DNA of 40,471 nt from Eubacterium sp. GTDB taxonomy: Bacteria > Bacillota > Clostridia > Oscillospirales > Acutalibacteraceae. Shown in pieces: positions 16,785 to 24,872 of this stretch (its first letter is position 1; each line of letters starts with the position of its first letter). The notes under the pieces were generated by a model that did no database searches, had not been told where the DNA came from, and worked only from the letters and a program-made list of their open reading frames with translations. Made by a program: the position numbers and the translations under genes. The DNA is taken from contig JAFLRZ010000018.1 in NCBI GenBank assembly GCA_022511225.1, forward strand, positions 1-40,471, in the 5' to 3' direction.

Positions 16785-17189
16785 TTAAACCTCCTGTGAT
16801 TTGTTGAAAATTTCAACGGCTGCCTTAACTTCATCGTATGCCTTTGTTGCATCATCTTCTTCGGCACCGCCTGTCGGTTCGCTTTCAACTCCGCTTACAT
16901 TTGAAGCGCCGTTGTCTGCTACCATTGCTGCAAAGTATTCTGCACCTTTGCCTACATTTGCCTTTACTGCATTGAAAAGAAGAGTTTCGGCTGAAATTCC
17001 GCTTTCGCCGTATTTTGCATCTGCAAGTGCGTTCTTGTCGGCAATAACAGGTGCAATTTCGTCAATTGCTTTCTGCCTTTCCCTCTCTGCCCTGACTGCG
17101 TTTTCAGCTGCTTCATCTGCGATACTTTTTACGATATCGGGATGGTCATTTTTCAACGCTTCAAGGGTGATTGCGATTTTCTGTGACAT
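16785..17189 (-). CDS. Internal scaffold protein from a start inside the protease gene (Nu3-like, 134 aa)
   Basis: Within the protease gene an ATG at codon 249 (17189) is preceded by AAGGAGG (coding strand, 17204-17198) at a spacing of 8. A binding site this good inside a coding region is rarely accidental. The product would begin MSQKIAITLEALKNDHPDIV and keep the helical C-terminal region, exactly the part needed for a scaffold. By analogy with lambda Nu3 this makes a separate assembly scaffold. Evidence is the sequence signal and the lambda precedent. Confidence 0.7.
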   Translation of the reverse strand: MSQKIAITLEALKNDHPDIVKSIADEAAENAVRAERERQKAIDEIAPVIADKNALADAKYGESGISAETLLFNAVKANVGKGAEYFAAMVADNGASNVSGVESEPTGGAEEDDATKAYDEVKAAVEIFNKSQEV

Positions 17190-17933
17190 AGGTTTTTCCT
17201 CCTTGTTTTTTTCTGTCGGCTGACCGACATTTTTATTTTGATAAGCCGACAGATTATTTGCGGCATTTTCAATAATATTTTTAACAGCAAAAACCTTGCC
17301 TGCTGAATGGATAGTATTATTTGTGGAGTCATAAGTCGGTGCCTGCGACTCTGCTTCATTTTCAAGCAATTCATCAGCAAAGCCGAAGTCTATTGCTTCC
17401 TGTCCCGTAAGCCATACTTCCTCTTTAAGAAGCGGAAGAAGTTCATCTACTGTTTTGCCTGTCTTCTTTGAGATTATTTCAGCTACCGCTTTGTTGCAGG
17501 CTTCAAGCTGTCTTGCTTTCATTTCGCAGTCAGTTTGTGTTACATAGAAATCCCACATAACGCCGCTTGCCTGATGTGCCATAATAACCGCACCTGTTCC
17601 CATTTTTACAGTATCACCTACGCAAGCGATAAGTCCTGCTGCAGATGCGGCAATTCCCTCAATAATAACCTCAATGTGAGCATCTAACTGTTTCAGTTTG
17701 TTGTAGACTGCAACGCCGACAAACAGGTCGCCGCCCGGACTGTTAATTTTCAAAGTGATTTTCGATTTGTTCTTTAACTGTTCAACCTGTGCATTGAATT
17801 CTTCAGATACAAAGTACAACCCATCTAATGGTTGACCTGTCCACCAATGTTTGGGACGTGTTTCTACAATTTCGCCGTTAATTTCAATAACGGCAGTGTT
17901 ATTCGATGAGTTGATAAAATTGTAAAAAGACAT
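16785..17933 (-). CDS. ClpP/S49-like prohead protease with C-terminal scaffold (382 aa)
   Basis: Residues 12-190 form a ClpP-like serine protease: INSPGGDLFVGVAVYNKL for the oxyanion region, Ser97 in EGIAASAAGL and His120 in MAHQAS. WLTGQEAIDFGFADEL marks the end of the domain. Residues 245-382 are a charged, helical scaffold-type region. In lambda the equivalent gene (C) carries the scaffold Nu3 as an internal start, and the same arrangement is seen here. The protease matures the capsid. It lies between portal and gpD. Confidence 0.9.
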   Translation of the reverse strand: MSFYNFINSSNNTAVIEINGEIVETRPKHWWTGQPLDGLYFVSEEFNAQVEQLKNKSKITLKINSPGGDLFVGVAVYNKLKQLDAHIEVIIEGIAASAAGLIACVGDTVKMGTGAVIMAHQASGVMWDFYVTQTDCEMKARQLEACNKAVAEIISKKTGKTVDELLPLLKEEVWLTGQEAIDFGFADELLENEAESQAPTYDSTNNTIHSAGKVFAVKNIIENAANNLSAYQNKNVGQPTEKNKEEKPMSQKIAITLEALKNDHPDIVKSIADEAAENAVRAERERQKAIDEIAPVIADKNALADAKYGESGISAETLLFNAVKANVGKGAEYFAAMVADNGASNVSGVESEPTGGAEEDDATKAYDEVKAAVEIFNKSQEV

Positions 17934-17936
17934 ATA

Positions 17937-19466
17937 TTATTCCTCGCTTTCAGTGACTTTTAAGTCTTTCATCTTTTTTGTTTCTGCTGCTATTTCTTCA
18001 ATGTTTTTATCCCAATCGCTGCCGTTAAGTTTTGCAGTCGATAATTTGCTTGTTGAGAAGCCATTTTCAATAGCCATTTTTTCAGCCTGTATTTCTTTAA
18101 CGGGGTCGAGCATACCCGGTGCAGGTCCCGCCCAAGTTGCACCTTGCCAAGCTTTACGAATAAGCGGATTATAAAAATATCCGGGTGCATTAATTCTTCC
18201 TGTTGCGACTGCTTCATCAAGCCACTTCGCATATACAGGCTTGCAAAAATCATTGACTATCCAATCACGGCGCATTCTAAACGCTTTCCACGCTTCAAGC
18301 AAAGCACCTCGAGAAGCGGAATAGCTTGATGAAAATTCTTTGATAAGAAGTTCATTAGGAATTTCAAGAGCCGAACCTATTTGTCTTATCATCGCTTTAA
18401 CAAATGTATCAAAATTAGATGTCGGTCTCGTAGGATTCGCAAACTCAATATTCTCGCCGGGGTTCATTATGTTGATGTTTGCAGGTCCGAGTTCGTATTC
18501 ATCTTCACTTTTTGCAATAGGCGATGCTCCTATACCTTCAGCTTCGTTATATGGCATTCCGTCTTCAGCATTTTCCGTTGTAACGAAAGCCGTGAAAAAT
18601 GATTGAATAACAGCTGCTGTCAATTCACTTTCTGTATAACGGCGAGTATTAAGCAACGTTTCAATTACAGGGGCTAAATACGGAACACCTCTATATTGTT
18701 CAGGTCTTTCGCTATTCATAATATGAAGAATATTCGGAGTACCTGTTTTTTTTCCATAAGCTAAAACTCTCTGCCATTTTGTTGCGGAAAAGTATGAAGT
18801 TCCGCTCCTGTGATTATTAGCAATATGATATGCAATAATTGCGCCGTCTTTATCAATTTCAACGCCGTCAAATATTTTATTGCCGTTATAATTTCCGTCG
18901 GTTATGTAATTAAAGCCATTCGGGTTAAAAGAAAGCGGAGTTGATACTCTGTCAGCTTCTATAAGATGTAACCTTAATCGGTAAGGATTAAGCTCTGTTT
19001 TTTCCTTATACCTAAACAAGCAAAACGCATCGCCACTTAACAGCCAAGATATAAGTGCCAATTGCTGCATCGAATAGAAGTCGTTTACTCCTGTCGCATC
19101 GCAGGCTTGTTTATTTCCCGCCCACAATTCAAACTCAGCTTCTGTGTGCTTTTGCCATTCAAGTGCCGTTTCAGGAGCTATACCGAGAATGTCTCTGTCA
19201 ATTTGTGATTTAAGAATTAAGCCCTGACCGATAACATTTGTACGATTTGTATTAATTGCTGAGGCTGCAATCGGCGAACTCATATAGAGGTTACGGGATC
19301 TCTCACGAAGCGTTTGATTATTCCAGTCAATATCTTCATTTGGTGCGGCAGATACAGGATTAAAGGCCCTTAAAGAACGTTTTGAGTGACTCGCTCCTGC
19401 TTCTGAATATCCTGAATTTTTAACTGCAGGTGGTAATTTTCCGATAACAATTTTATTGTCGTTCAT
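17937..19466 (-). CDS. Portal protein, lambda gpB family (509 aa)
   Basis: Lambda-type portal features: NQTLRERSRNLYMSSPIAASAINTNRTNVIGQGLILKSQID near the N-terminus, HIMNSERPEQYRGVPYLAPVIETL, and LEIPNELLIKEFSSSYSASRGALLEAWKAFRMRRDWIV. It is encoded just after the terminase and the small DUF6148-like protein. The portal forms the dodecameric ring for DNA entry and exit. Confidence 0.94.
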   Translation of the reverse strand: MNDNKIVIGKLPPAVKNSGYSEAGASHSKRSLRAFNPVSAAPNEDIDWNNQTLRERSRNLYMSSPIAASAINTNRTNVIGQGLILKSQIDRDILGIAPETALEWQKHTEAEFELWAGNKQACDATGVNDFYSMQQLALISWLLSGDAFCLFRYKEKTELNPYRLRLHLIEADRVSTPLSFNPNGFNYITDGNYNGNKIFDGVEIDKDGAIIAYHIANNHRSGTSYFSATKWQRVLAYGKKTGTPNILHIMNSERPEQYRGVPYLAPVIETLLNTRRYTESELTAAVIQSFFTAFVTTENAEDGMPYNEAEGIGASPIAKSEDEYELGPANINIMNPGENIEFANPTRPTSNFDTFVKAMIRQIGSALEIPNELLIKEFSSSYSASRGALLEAWKAFRMRRDWIVNDFCKPVYAKWLDEAVATGRINAPGYFYNPLIRKAWQGATWAGPAPGMLDPVKEIQAEKMAIENGFSTSKLSTAKLNGSDWDKNIEEIAAETKKMKDLKVTESEE

Positions 19467-19474
19467 CTAATCAC

Positions 19475-19741
19475 CTACCAATCCATAGGAATAACGCCCA
19501 TTGCCTTGCGCTTATTTCCGCCATTTAAGAGATTTTCTAATTCGGAAATTTCCTTTTCAAGCTCTTTTATTGCATTTCTGATTTGTGCAAGGTCGGTGCT
19601 ATATCTTGTAAGGTTACGACTACCAATACCATAGCTTTGAACGCCGCCCTCGAGCATTTCTTTTTCTCGCTTATAATAGCTTTCAAGGCGGTCGGTTTTA
19701 CTTTTAATTTTTGTTTTGATTTGTTCAGTTGACATTTTCAT
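19475..19741 (-). CDS. Small head-tail connector (gpW-like position, DUF6148-type, 88 aa)
   Basis: The sequence has the pattern seen in DUF6148 proteins: LESYYKREKEMLEGGVQSYGIGSRNLTRYSTDLAQIRNAIKELEKEISELENLL. It lies between large terminase and portal, the place of lambda gpW. A second in-frame ATG two codons later (19735) could be used. It is two helices joined by a short hairpin and likely takes part in head completion. Confidence 0.75.
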   Translation of the reverse strand: MKMSTEQIKTKIKSKTDRLESYYKREKEMLEGGVQSYGIGSRNLTRYSTDLAQIRNAIKELEKEISELENLLNGGNKRKAMGVIPMDW

Positions 19742-19743
19742 TT

Positions 19744-21714
19744 TTAGAACTCTTCCAAATATCTATTTTTACGCCTGCGGGGTTTTGCAGGTGGTGTATT
19801 TGTTGCAGGTGTTTGAACACCCTTAAGATGACTTTCAATTTTATCTAAATTCGGGTGAAGTGTTGCATAGGCTGCGTTTGCATAATTTCGGCAGTCAAGT
19901 GCCTCGTTTCTTGCACTTGTAACCTTTTCCCATTGCCATTTTTTGTGCCCAGATTTATCAGTTTTTAAGATAAGGTTTTCCGACAGAATCCCTTCAAAAA
20001 AACTCATATCGTAGCCTTTTCCCTCATTTCTTGGAAAATGACAGTATTTCGGGCCTGCTTCCTGTACTTTAAGCCTGTCCATAATCTGCTGCTTACCGCT
20101 GTCAACTCCGAGGCTATATAGATACACAAAGCGGCGATTTTTTGCTATGTTAGATTTAGTTTGTCCGATATATATTTTTGAGGGTGGAGCGGTCAGAGGA
20201 ATATCTGCTCCGCCTTTACCTTTGATTGCAAAAACATTTTTTAATTTGCGTTTATAACATTCTTCATATACTTGCTGTGTATAATGACCGCCGCTATCTA
20301 CAAATGTGAGGGATATTTTGAGCTTTTTCCCATTGACGAAACTATATGCTTTATCAATGATGTTATCGAGCGTTTCCCAAACCTGTGCTGTATCAGGTCT
20401 TCCCATAATAAAGCCTTTTTCAATTCCCCAACTTTCGCCGTATCTGCCATAACCGACTACCTCGTATTCAAGGCGATTATCCTGTGTGTCAACTCCACAA
20501 GTGAGAACAAGAACTCCGTCGGGCAATTCGGCTTCGTAGGTTTCCCTGCGATTGTATAAAATTTCGGGGTCTTCGATTTTTTCTCTGTCCTCAAAGCTCT
20601 CACCGAGAATTGTATTAACAAAGGCTTTTAGCATCTCAGGTTCGTCTTTTGCTTCAAGAAACTTTTTACATATTTCAACCCAAGATTGCCACGGACTTGA
20701 TAAGGAATTAATCTTAAACGACCTTATTCCTGTTTGATATGCTTCCGGGTTATATTCAATCCACGTTTGCGGAGCAAGACGCATTATGTTTTGCGGAAAT
20801 TCAGCGCCGCATTCGGGGCATTTCCAACGCACATTTTTAACAAGATAAGTGCTTTTTCCACCTTTTGCAGTGGTCTTTTCGTAGTCAAATTGAATGTCGC
20901 CGAATACGATTTGATTAAACACTCCGCATTCAGGGCAACAATGCGACCATACTTCTTGCGTTCCTTTGTAAAATGCTTCCTCAATTTTGCTTGCACCTTT
21001 AATAGTCGGAGATGATACTCTAATAGATTTACGATTGTAGAATGTAACCTGTCGAGCGGTTGCAACAACCCAAGGATCACCTTCTTTTCCTGCTGAAAAA
21101 GTCCAACGATCAACCTCATCACCGATTACATATCGAGAGGGAATAGATGCAAGAGCAGAGGGCGCATTTGAGCCTGCCATAGTCAAAATGCCGCCTCTAA
21201 AGGTCTTTTGTAGTACAGTGTTCGTTGATTTACCTGTCTTTTTAGGCTGCTTTTCTTTTTTATCATCAAACTTTGCCGATAATTTCGGTGTATCTCTTAT
21301 CATCGGCGATATTCTTTGCCTACTGAATTTCTGTGCATCGGGAATAGTAGGCTGAATAAAAAGAATACTTGCAGGCTTTTGGTCGATGATATAGCCGATA
21401 GCATTCAATAGTAATTCCGACTTTCCGAGCTGCGAAGAAGCCATTACGACTACTTCTTTGATGTTCGGGTCGGTAAAACTGTCCATAGGTTTTTTTAAGT
21501 ATGGTGTTCGCTCGGTGCGCCACGGTCCGACTTCCGCTGAGCTTTCAGCAGAAAGATATCTGTATTTGTCCGCCCATTCTGATAAAGTAACATTTTCTGG
21601 AGGCTTGAAATCTGCAATAACATTTCTTATCGCAACATTTAAGGCTTCAACTTGCCTTTCGTTAGGCGGTGAATATTCAGTTTGTATCTGATTGGTTTCC
21701 TTTTGTTTTTTCAT
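19744..21714 (-). CDS. Terminase large subunit, lambda GpA family (656 aa)
   Basis: The N-terminal ATPase has the Walker-type SSQLGKSE within EVVVMASSQLGKSELLLNAIGY and IQPTIPDAQKFSRQRISPMIRDTP. The middle has two CxxC pairs (CCPECG, CPECG) typical of GpA-type proteins. The C-terminal nuclease part contains GVDTQDNRLEYEVVGYGR and FVDSGGHYTQQVYEEC. The start at 21714 is chosen because AGGCGG lies ahead; the frame is open further to 21744. It overlaps the small subunit by 38 bases. It cuts and pumps DNA into the prohead. Confidence 0.95.
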   Translation of the reverse strand: MKKQKETNQIQTEYSPPNERQVEALNVAIRNVIADFKPPENVTLSEWADKYRYLSAESSAEVGPWRTERTPYLKKPMDSFTDPNIKEVVVMASSQLGKSELLLNAIGYIIDQKPASILFIQPTIPDAQKFSRQRISPMIRDTPKLSAKFDDKKEKQPKKTGKSTNTVLQKTFRGGILTMAGSNAPSALASIPSRYVIGDEVDRWTFSAGKEGDPWVVATARQVTFYNRKSIRVSSPTIKGASKIEEAFYKGTQEVWSHCCPECGVFNQIVFGDIQFDYEKTTAKGGKSTYLVKNVRWKCPECGAEFPQNIMRLAPQTWIEYNPEAYQTGIRSFKINSLSSPWQSWVEICKKFLEAKDEPEMLKAFVNTILGESFEDREKIEDPEILYNRRETYEAELPDGVLVLTCGVDTQDNRLEYEVVGYGRYGESWGIEKGFIMGRPDTAQVWETLDNIIDKAYSFVNGKKLKISLTFVDSGGHYTQQVYEECYKRKLKNVFAIKGKGGADIPLTAPPSKIYIGQTKSNIAKNRRFVYLYSLGVDSGKQQIMDRLKVQEAGPKYCHFPRNEGKGYDMSFFEGILSENLILKTDKSGHKKWQWEKVTSARNEALDCRNYANAAYATLHPNLDKIESHLKGVQTPATNTPPAKPRRRKNRYLEEF

Positions 21715-22276
21715 TTGCCGCCTGCTCTTCTTTCCAACCTGCACGCTCCCTTACTCTTTTTTTGTATTCGACAGGGTTGTACTCAAAATGCGAAAGGTCA
21801 AATAAAATACTGTTGACCTGCCTTTCAATCTGTGCGGAAATCTGTGCAGGGTCGTCTAATTTTGCAAGGTCAATTGCTAATAATCCGGGCAGTGCAAGAA
21901 GTCTGTTTTTAATTTCCATAACGAGCTGTAATGTCATTTCTTCAACATCGCAACTTCTGTGCATTTCGCCTTCGATTTCTTGCAACTCCAATTTCGCCAT
22001 TTTAGCTTTGTGAGTTTTCAAATCGGCTTCAGCTTTTGCCTTGCGTTTTTCTTGATTTGCAATCTCTGCTTCAAGTGAATTTTTCTTGTATTGCTCTTCC
22101 AAATATTGCAAATATTCGGGTATAACTTTGTAAAGGTCAAATTTTAAATTTTTATTTTCATTTGTAACTGATAATATGTCTTCAGCGGCATAGTTTTGAA
22201 TTTGTCGTTGTGACTTCCCGAGGAGCTTTGCAAGTGTTCCGCTGCCGACAATGCTGTTGAATTTTTGATTTGCCAT
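21677..22276 (-). CDS. Terminase small subunit, Nu1-like (199 aa)
   Basis: An N-terminal winged-helix type motif (VGSGTLAKLLGKSQRQIQNYAAEDIL) is followed by a helical part with LEAEIANQEKRKAKAEADLKTHKAKMAKLELQEIEGEMHR, LVMEIKNRLLALPGLLAIDLAKLDDPAQISAQIERQVNSILFDLSHFEYNP. These features are typical of Nu1/small terminase proteins of GpA-type phages. AAGGAG lies ahead of the ATG. It recognises the packaging site on phage DNA. Confidence 0.85.
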   Translation of the reverse strand: MANQKFNSIVGSGTLAKLLGKSQRQIQNYAAEDILSVTNENKNLKFDLYKVIPEYLQYLEEQYKKNSLEAEIANQEKRKAKAEADLKTHKAKMAKLELQEIEGEMHRSCDVEEMTLQLVMEIKNRLLALPGLLAIDLAKLDDPAQISAQIERQVNSILFDLSHFEYNPVEYKKRVRERAGWKEEQAANEKTKGNQSDTN

Positions 22277-22388
22277 AATGAAGAACTCCTTGACGAAGCG
22301 AAACGGTCAAAAAATTTTTTCGAAAAAATTGTTGATTTTTGGGCTCGCAAAAACCACAACGCTGATTTTCTTTTCGCAGTACCTAAAA

Positions 22389-23015
22389 TCATTTTATTGC
22401 TTTATCAATCGCCCTATTTGCTTGATGTTCGTACCTCTTTATCATCGTATCGCCGATGTACTTATCTATCTTTTTCCTTACATCTTTGTTGTCTATCATC
22501 TGTGGTATGCCGACAGCCTTAACAGAGTGTATCGGGTGTGACTTGCTTCCTGCTCTTTGAAATGGAATGTAACCTCCGCCTTTGTTTGAACCAAGAAATA
22601 CAGGTCGGTCGCTTGGACCTTTCAAGGGTACCTTCTTTCCCTTGAATATCTGCACTTTCAGTTTGTACCTGCGACCATTAGCGGGTAATGCTTTCGGTGT
22701 CATTCCAAAATGTAGAGGTGTAAGTCTACGACCTTTGTAGACTAAAGCAACGCTATGTAGGCTATGACCTGCTGCTTTAACTGTTCCTATTTTTTTTGAG
22801 CCTGCCTTTGCCTGCTTGCCTGCTGCAGTCATTTCGGATTTCTTAATGTTGTATTTCTCTGTGACTGCTTTCGTTACTTGTGCGGGTGCTCGGCTGACTG
22901 TATCACGAATAGCACTATCAAGAGCTTTGGTGCTTGCCTTTTCGATTTTTTGCAGTTTGCCTTTAAGCTGTTTGTGATTCGTGAAATTTATTGACATAGA
23001 GCCTTTTTGAGCCAT
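22389..23015 (-). CDS. Minor tail protein Z-like (GPZ family, 208 aa)
   Basis: The pattern INFTNHKQLKGKLQKIEKASTKALDSAIRDTVSRAPAQVTKAVTEKYNIKKSEMTAA resembles lambda gpZ-like minor tail proteins, with a central basic part (GRRYKLKVQIFKGKKVPLKG) and SDRPVFLGSNKGGGYIPFQRAG. The start at 23015 is chosen because AGAAGTG lies ahead. It is out of place: the gene lies upstream of the terminase, ahead of the whole head cluster, so it is separate from the rest of the tail. Confidence 0.7.
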   Translation of the reverse strand: MAQKGSMSINFTNHKQLKGKLQKIEKASTKALDSAIRDTVSRAPAQVTKAVTEKYNIKKSEMTAAGKQAKAGSKKIGTVKAAGHSLHSVALVYKGRRLTPLHFGMTPKALPANGRRYKLKVQIFKGKKVPLKGPSDRPVFLGSNKGGGYIPFQRAGSKSHPIHSVKAVGIPQMIDNKDVRKKIDKYIGDTMIKRYEHQANRAIDKAIK

Positions 23016-23073
23016 AGTAATCACTTCTTTTTTATTGATAATAAATAATTTGTTTAGATTACGTAAGTGTCAC

Positions 23074-23102
23074 TCGCTCCCCATTACTCCCCATTGCTCC
23101 CC
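23074..23102. repeat. Three tandem copies of a 10-bp unit (NNGCTCCCC type)
   Basis: TCGCTCCCC (74-82), TTACTCCCC (84-92) and TTGCTCCCC (94-102) lie one after another with a 10-bp period, close to one helical turn. The motif also occurs near both prophage ends. It lies in the gap between the late-regulator-like gene (23129-23515) and the first late gene, just upstream of the late operon on the - strand. It could be a regulator-binding site for late transcription. Confidence 0.55.
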
Positions 23103-23128
23103 CTATTTGCATAAAATAAAGCCGATGC

Positions 23129-23515
23129 TTATTGCACCGACTTCATTTTGTCAATATTCTTAATTGCTCTGCTGTGGAATTTGAAAACTTTGCGTTTATA
23201 TTTGTCAAAATTGATTTCATAATCAGACTGACTGTGATACATAATTTTGATAACTGTATTCCAATCGAGTCGGTCGATATAACGGTAAGTCATTATTTGC
23301 CGTTGTGCAGTGGAGGTAAGCCCTGCTATTGACCTTTTTATGTAATCTTTTTCAGCGATTTCTTTATTCGTGCGGTTGATAATCTGCTGCTTGATTTCAT
23401 TAAGTTTATCAGCGGAGGTATTACCGCCCTTTTCTAATTCCTCATACCTCGCTATTTCTCGGTCGTTTTCCTCAACAATTTCAAGGTAAGCGGCGAGCCT
23501 TTCTTTTGAGTTCAT
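23129..23515 (-). CDS. Sigma-related late transcription regulator (RinA/ArpU/DUF1492 type, 128 aa)
   Basis: The C-terminal half, STAQRQIMTYRYIDRLDWNTVIKIMYHSQSDYEINFDKYKRKVFKFHSRAIKNIDKM, resembles sigma-70 region 4 as in RinA/ArpU/DUF1492 proteins, which switch on late genes in Firmicutes phages. The N-terminus is a coiled helix. It lies directly upstream of the late operon, which suits that job. GGAGG lies ahead of the ATG. Confidence 0.75.
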   Translation of the reverse strand: MNSKERLAAYLEIVEENDREIARYEELEKGGNTSADKLNEIKQQIINRTNKEIAEKDYIKRSIAGLTSTAQRQIMTYRYIDRLDWNTVIKIMYHSQSDYEINFDKYKRKVFKFHSRAIKNIDKMKSVQ

Positions 23516-23535
23516 TTGTAATACCTCCGTATAAA

Positions 23536-23847
23536 TTATTCATCAGCCTGTTGCAGTTCGTATTTTTCGGTCAGCACTTTTATTATTTCAGCTGCTTTAT
23601 CAACTGATATTCCTTTGATGTCGTCAAGCAGGATTATCGAGAGTTGCTGTGCATTGAATGGAATATTGCGCTTATGTTCAGCTGCTTCAAGTCCTGTTTT
23701 AATGCCGTTGTTGTATAATTGTTTCATAAAGGTTTCAAGTTGCTGCCGATTACTCTGTTTAATCTTGCGATATATTTCGTTTGAAAGTTCATATTTTACC
23801 TTTGGAGGGGAGTTATTCGGTTTCTTTTTCTTCTTCTGCTTTGCCAT
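23536..23847 (-). CDS. Hypothetical basic protein (103 aa)
   Basis: The start at 23847 is chosen because AAGGAGGTGG lies ahead; an in-frame ATG at 23880 has none. The product begins with MAKQKKKKKPNNSPP, then a helical part IYRKIKQSNRQQLETFMKQLYNNGIKTGLEAAEH. This is a common type of small protein in Clostridial phage middle operons. No known function; it may bind nucleic acid through the basic N-terminus. Confidence 0.55.
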   Translation of the reverse strand: MAKQKKKKKPNNSPPKVKYELSNEIYRKIKQSNRQQLETFMKQLYNNGIKTGLEAAEHKRNIPFNAQQLSIILLDDIKGISVDKAAEIIKVLTEKYELQQADE

Positions 23848-23884
23848 TATAACCACCTCCTTAAAAGGTAACCGCTGCAATTAG

Positions 23885-23938
23885 AATAGCTGCTTTCAAT
23901 TTTTTCTGCACAAGGGATTAACATTAAAACTTCTTTCA
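23885..23938 (-). pseudogene. Decayed partial copy of the zinc-ribbon gene at 24601-24771
   Basis: The + strand from 23889 (GCTGCTTTCAATTTTT) to about 23938 (ACTTCTTTC) matches 24719-24769, which codes for the N-terminus KEVFMCRPCAEKLKAAG of the Cys-rich protein. The copy lacks the start ATG and one of the two cysteines, and one extra A breaks the frame. It lies in the gap between two genes and looks like a remnant of a tandem duplication. Confidence 0.5.
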
Positions 23939-24316
23939 AATCTGTGCTCCCTCCTGTAATGCTGCAAGTTCATTAATGATATTGCACATTTCAGTAAATG
24001 TTATTTTGTGCAAATCCGCAACGCTTTTTAATGCGGTAAGATTCTTTATTTCCTGTGTATTGCCTGCTACTTCAGCCTCTTTTAATCGCTTCGCATAAAG
24101 GCGATTGTCAACTATCGATGAAATAACTTTATCATTAATAGAATTTGTATTTTGTTCGGCCGCTGTCATTAAAGTAATAGCAATTGTACAGCTTTCAACA
24201 TATTTTTGATATTGGGCATTCATAAGGTCACCCATTCCAAGAAGATTTATTTTTTTGCCCGCTGTATAAGAATTAATCAAATGTTGCTGAACTTCGATTG
24301 CTTCTTTTAATTCCAT
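23936..24316 (-). CDS. Hypothetical helical protein (126 aa)
   Basis: The start at 24316 (MELKEAIEVQQHLINSY) is chosen because AAAGGA lies 7 bases ahead and it does not overlap the preceding gene. The protein is all helical and acidic, with NAQYQKYVESCTIAITLMTAAEQNTNSINDK and LAALQEGAQI at the end. It is not recognised. It belongs to the same tightly spaced block as its neighbours. Confidence 0.55.
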   Translation of the reverse strand: MELKEAIEVQQHLINSYTAGKKINLLGMGDLMNAQYQKYVESCTIAITLMTAAEQNTNSINDKVISSIVDNRLYAKRLKEAEVAGNTQEIKNLTALKSVADLHKITFTEMCNIINELAALQEGAQI

Positions 24317-24335
24317 ATGTTTTGTCCTTTCTTTG

Positions 24336-24611
24336 CTATATCTCTTTTCTATATCCGATAAAAATTCCGTATTCATCAAGATCAAATAAAATTTTGCCTT
24401 GCTTCAATTTTTCAATATCGTCATCTGTTATATAAAAACAATAATTTCCAAAAGGTGAAGCGTTTCTGCATATTTGATTTAGTTCACAGATTTCTAATCG
24501 TTGATTACACCAACTAATATCTGACGGAACGCATTTTATAGGTCCTACAGGTTTTCCCAAATTGTAAGATTTGGTACACTCATTTTCGTTATTTAATAAG
24601 TCACATTTCAT
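24336..24611 (-). CDS. Cysteine-rich hypothetical protein (91 aa)
   Basis: The start at 24611 has AAAAGGAG ahead. Seven cysteines (for example CDLLNNENEC, SWCNQRLEICELNQIC) suggest a metal-binding fold. The C-terminus (DIEKLKQGKILFDLDEYGIFIGYRKE) has strands. No family is recognised. It overlaps the preceding Cys-rich gene by 11 bases. Confidence 0.55.
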   Translation of the reverse strand: MKCDLLNNENECTKSYNLGKPVGPIKCVPSDISWCNQRLEICELNQICRNASPFGNYCFYITDDDIEKLKQGKILFDLDEYGIFIGYRKEI

Positions 24612-24771
24612 TTTTCCTGCTCCTTTTTGTAATTTCACAGGTGTAACCGAATCTACGGCGCTTACAGTTATAACACTCTCCCTTATCTTTTACCGGAGAA
24701 TGCATTACGCATCTGCCTGCTGCTTTCAATTTTTCAGCACAAGGGCGACACATAAATACTTCTTTTGCCAT
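24601..24771 (-). CDS. Zinc-ribbon type small protein (56 aa)
   Basis: MAKEVFMCRPCAEKLKAAGR is followed by CVMHSPVKDKGECYNCKRRRFGYTCEITKRSRK: six cysteines in CxxC, C, CxxC and C spacing, a zinc ribbon pattern. The start at 24771 has AAAGGAG ahead. The frame is open upstream to an ATG at 24876 that overlaps the reverse transcriptase stop by 4 bases (ATGA), so a longer form (91 residues) is possible. A decayed copy lies at 23885-23938. Confidence 0.6.
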   Translation of the reverse strand: MAKEVFMCRPCAEKLKAAGRCVMHSPVKDKGECYNCKRRRFGYTCEITKRSRKNEM

Positions 24772-24872
24772 TTCAATTCTCCTTTCATTTTTTTCCATTT
24801 CACTAATCCGATAATCGCCATAATGAAATTGAAGAGATAAAGCAGCGCTTGTGCATACTGCTTGTTGTGCCG

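Noticed and set aside
23074-23102. TTGCTCCCC cluster as an attachment site.
   Set aside because: No copy of the 13-bp att core is near, and no integrase lies next to it.
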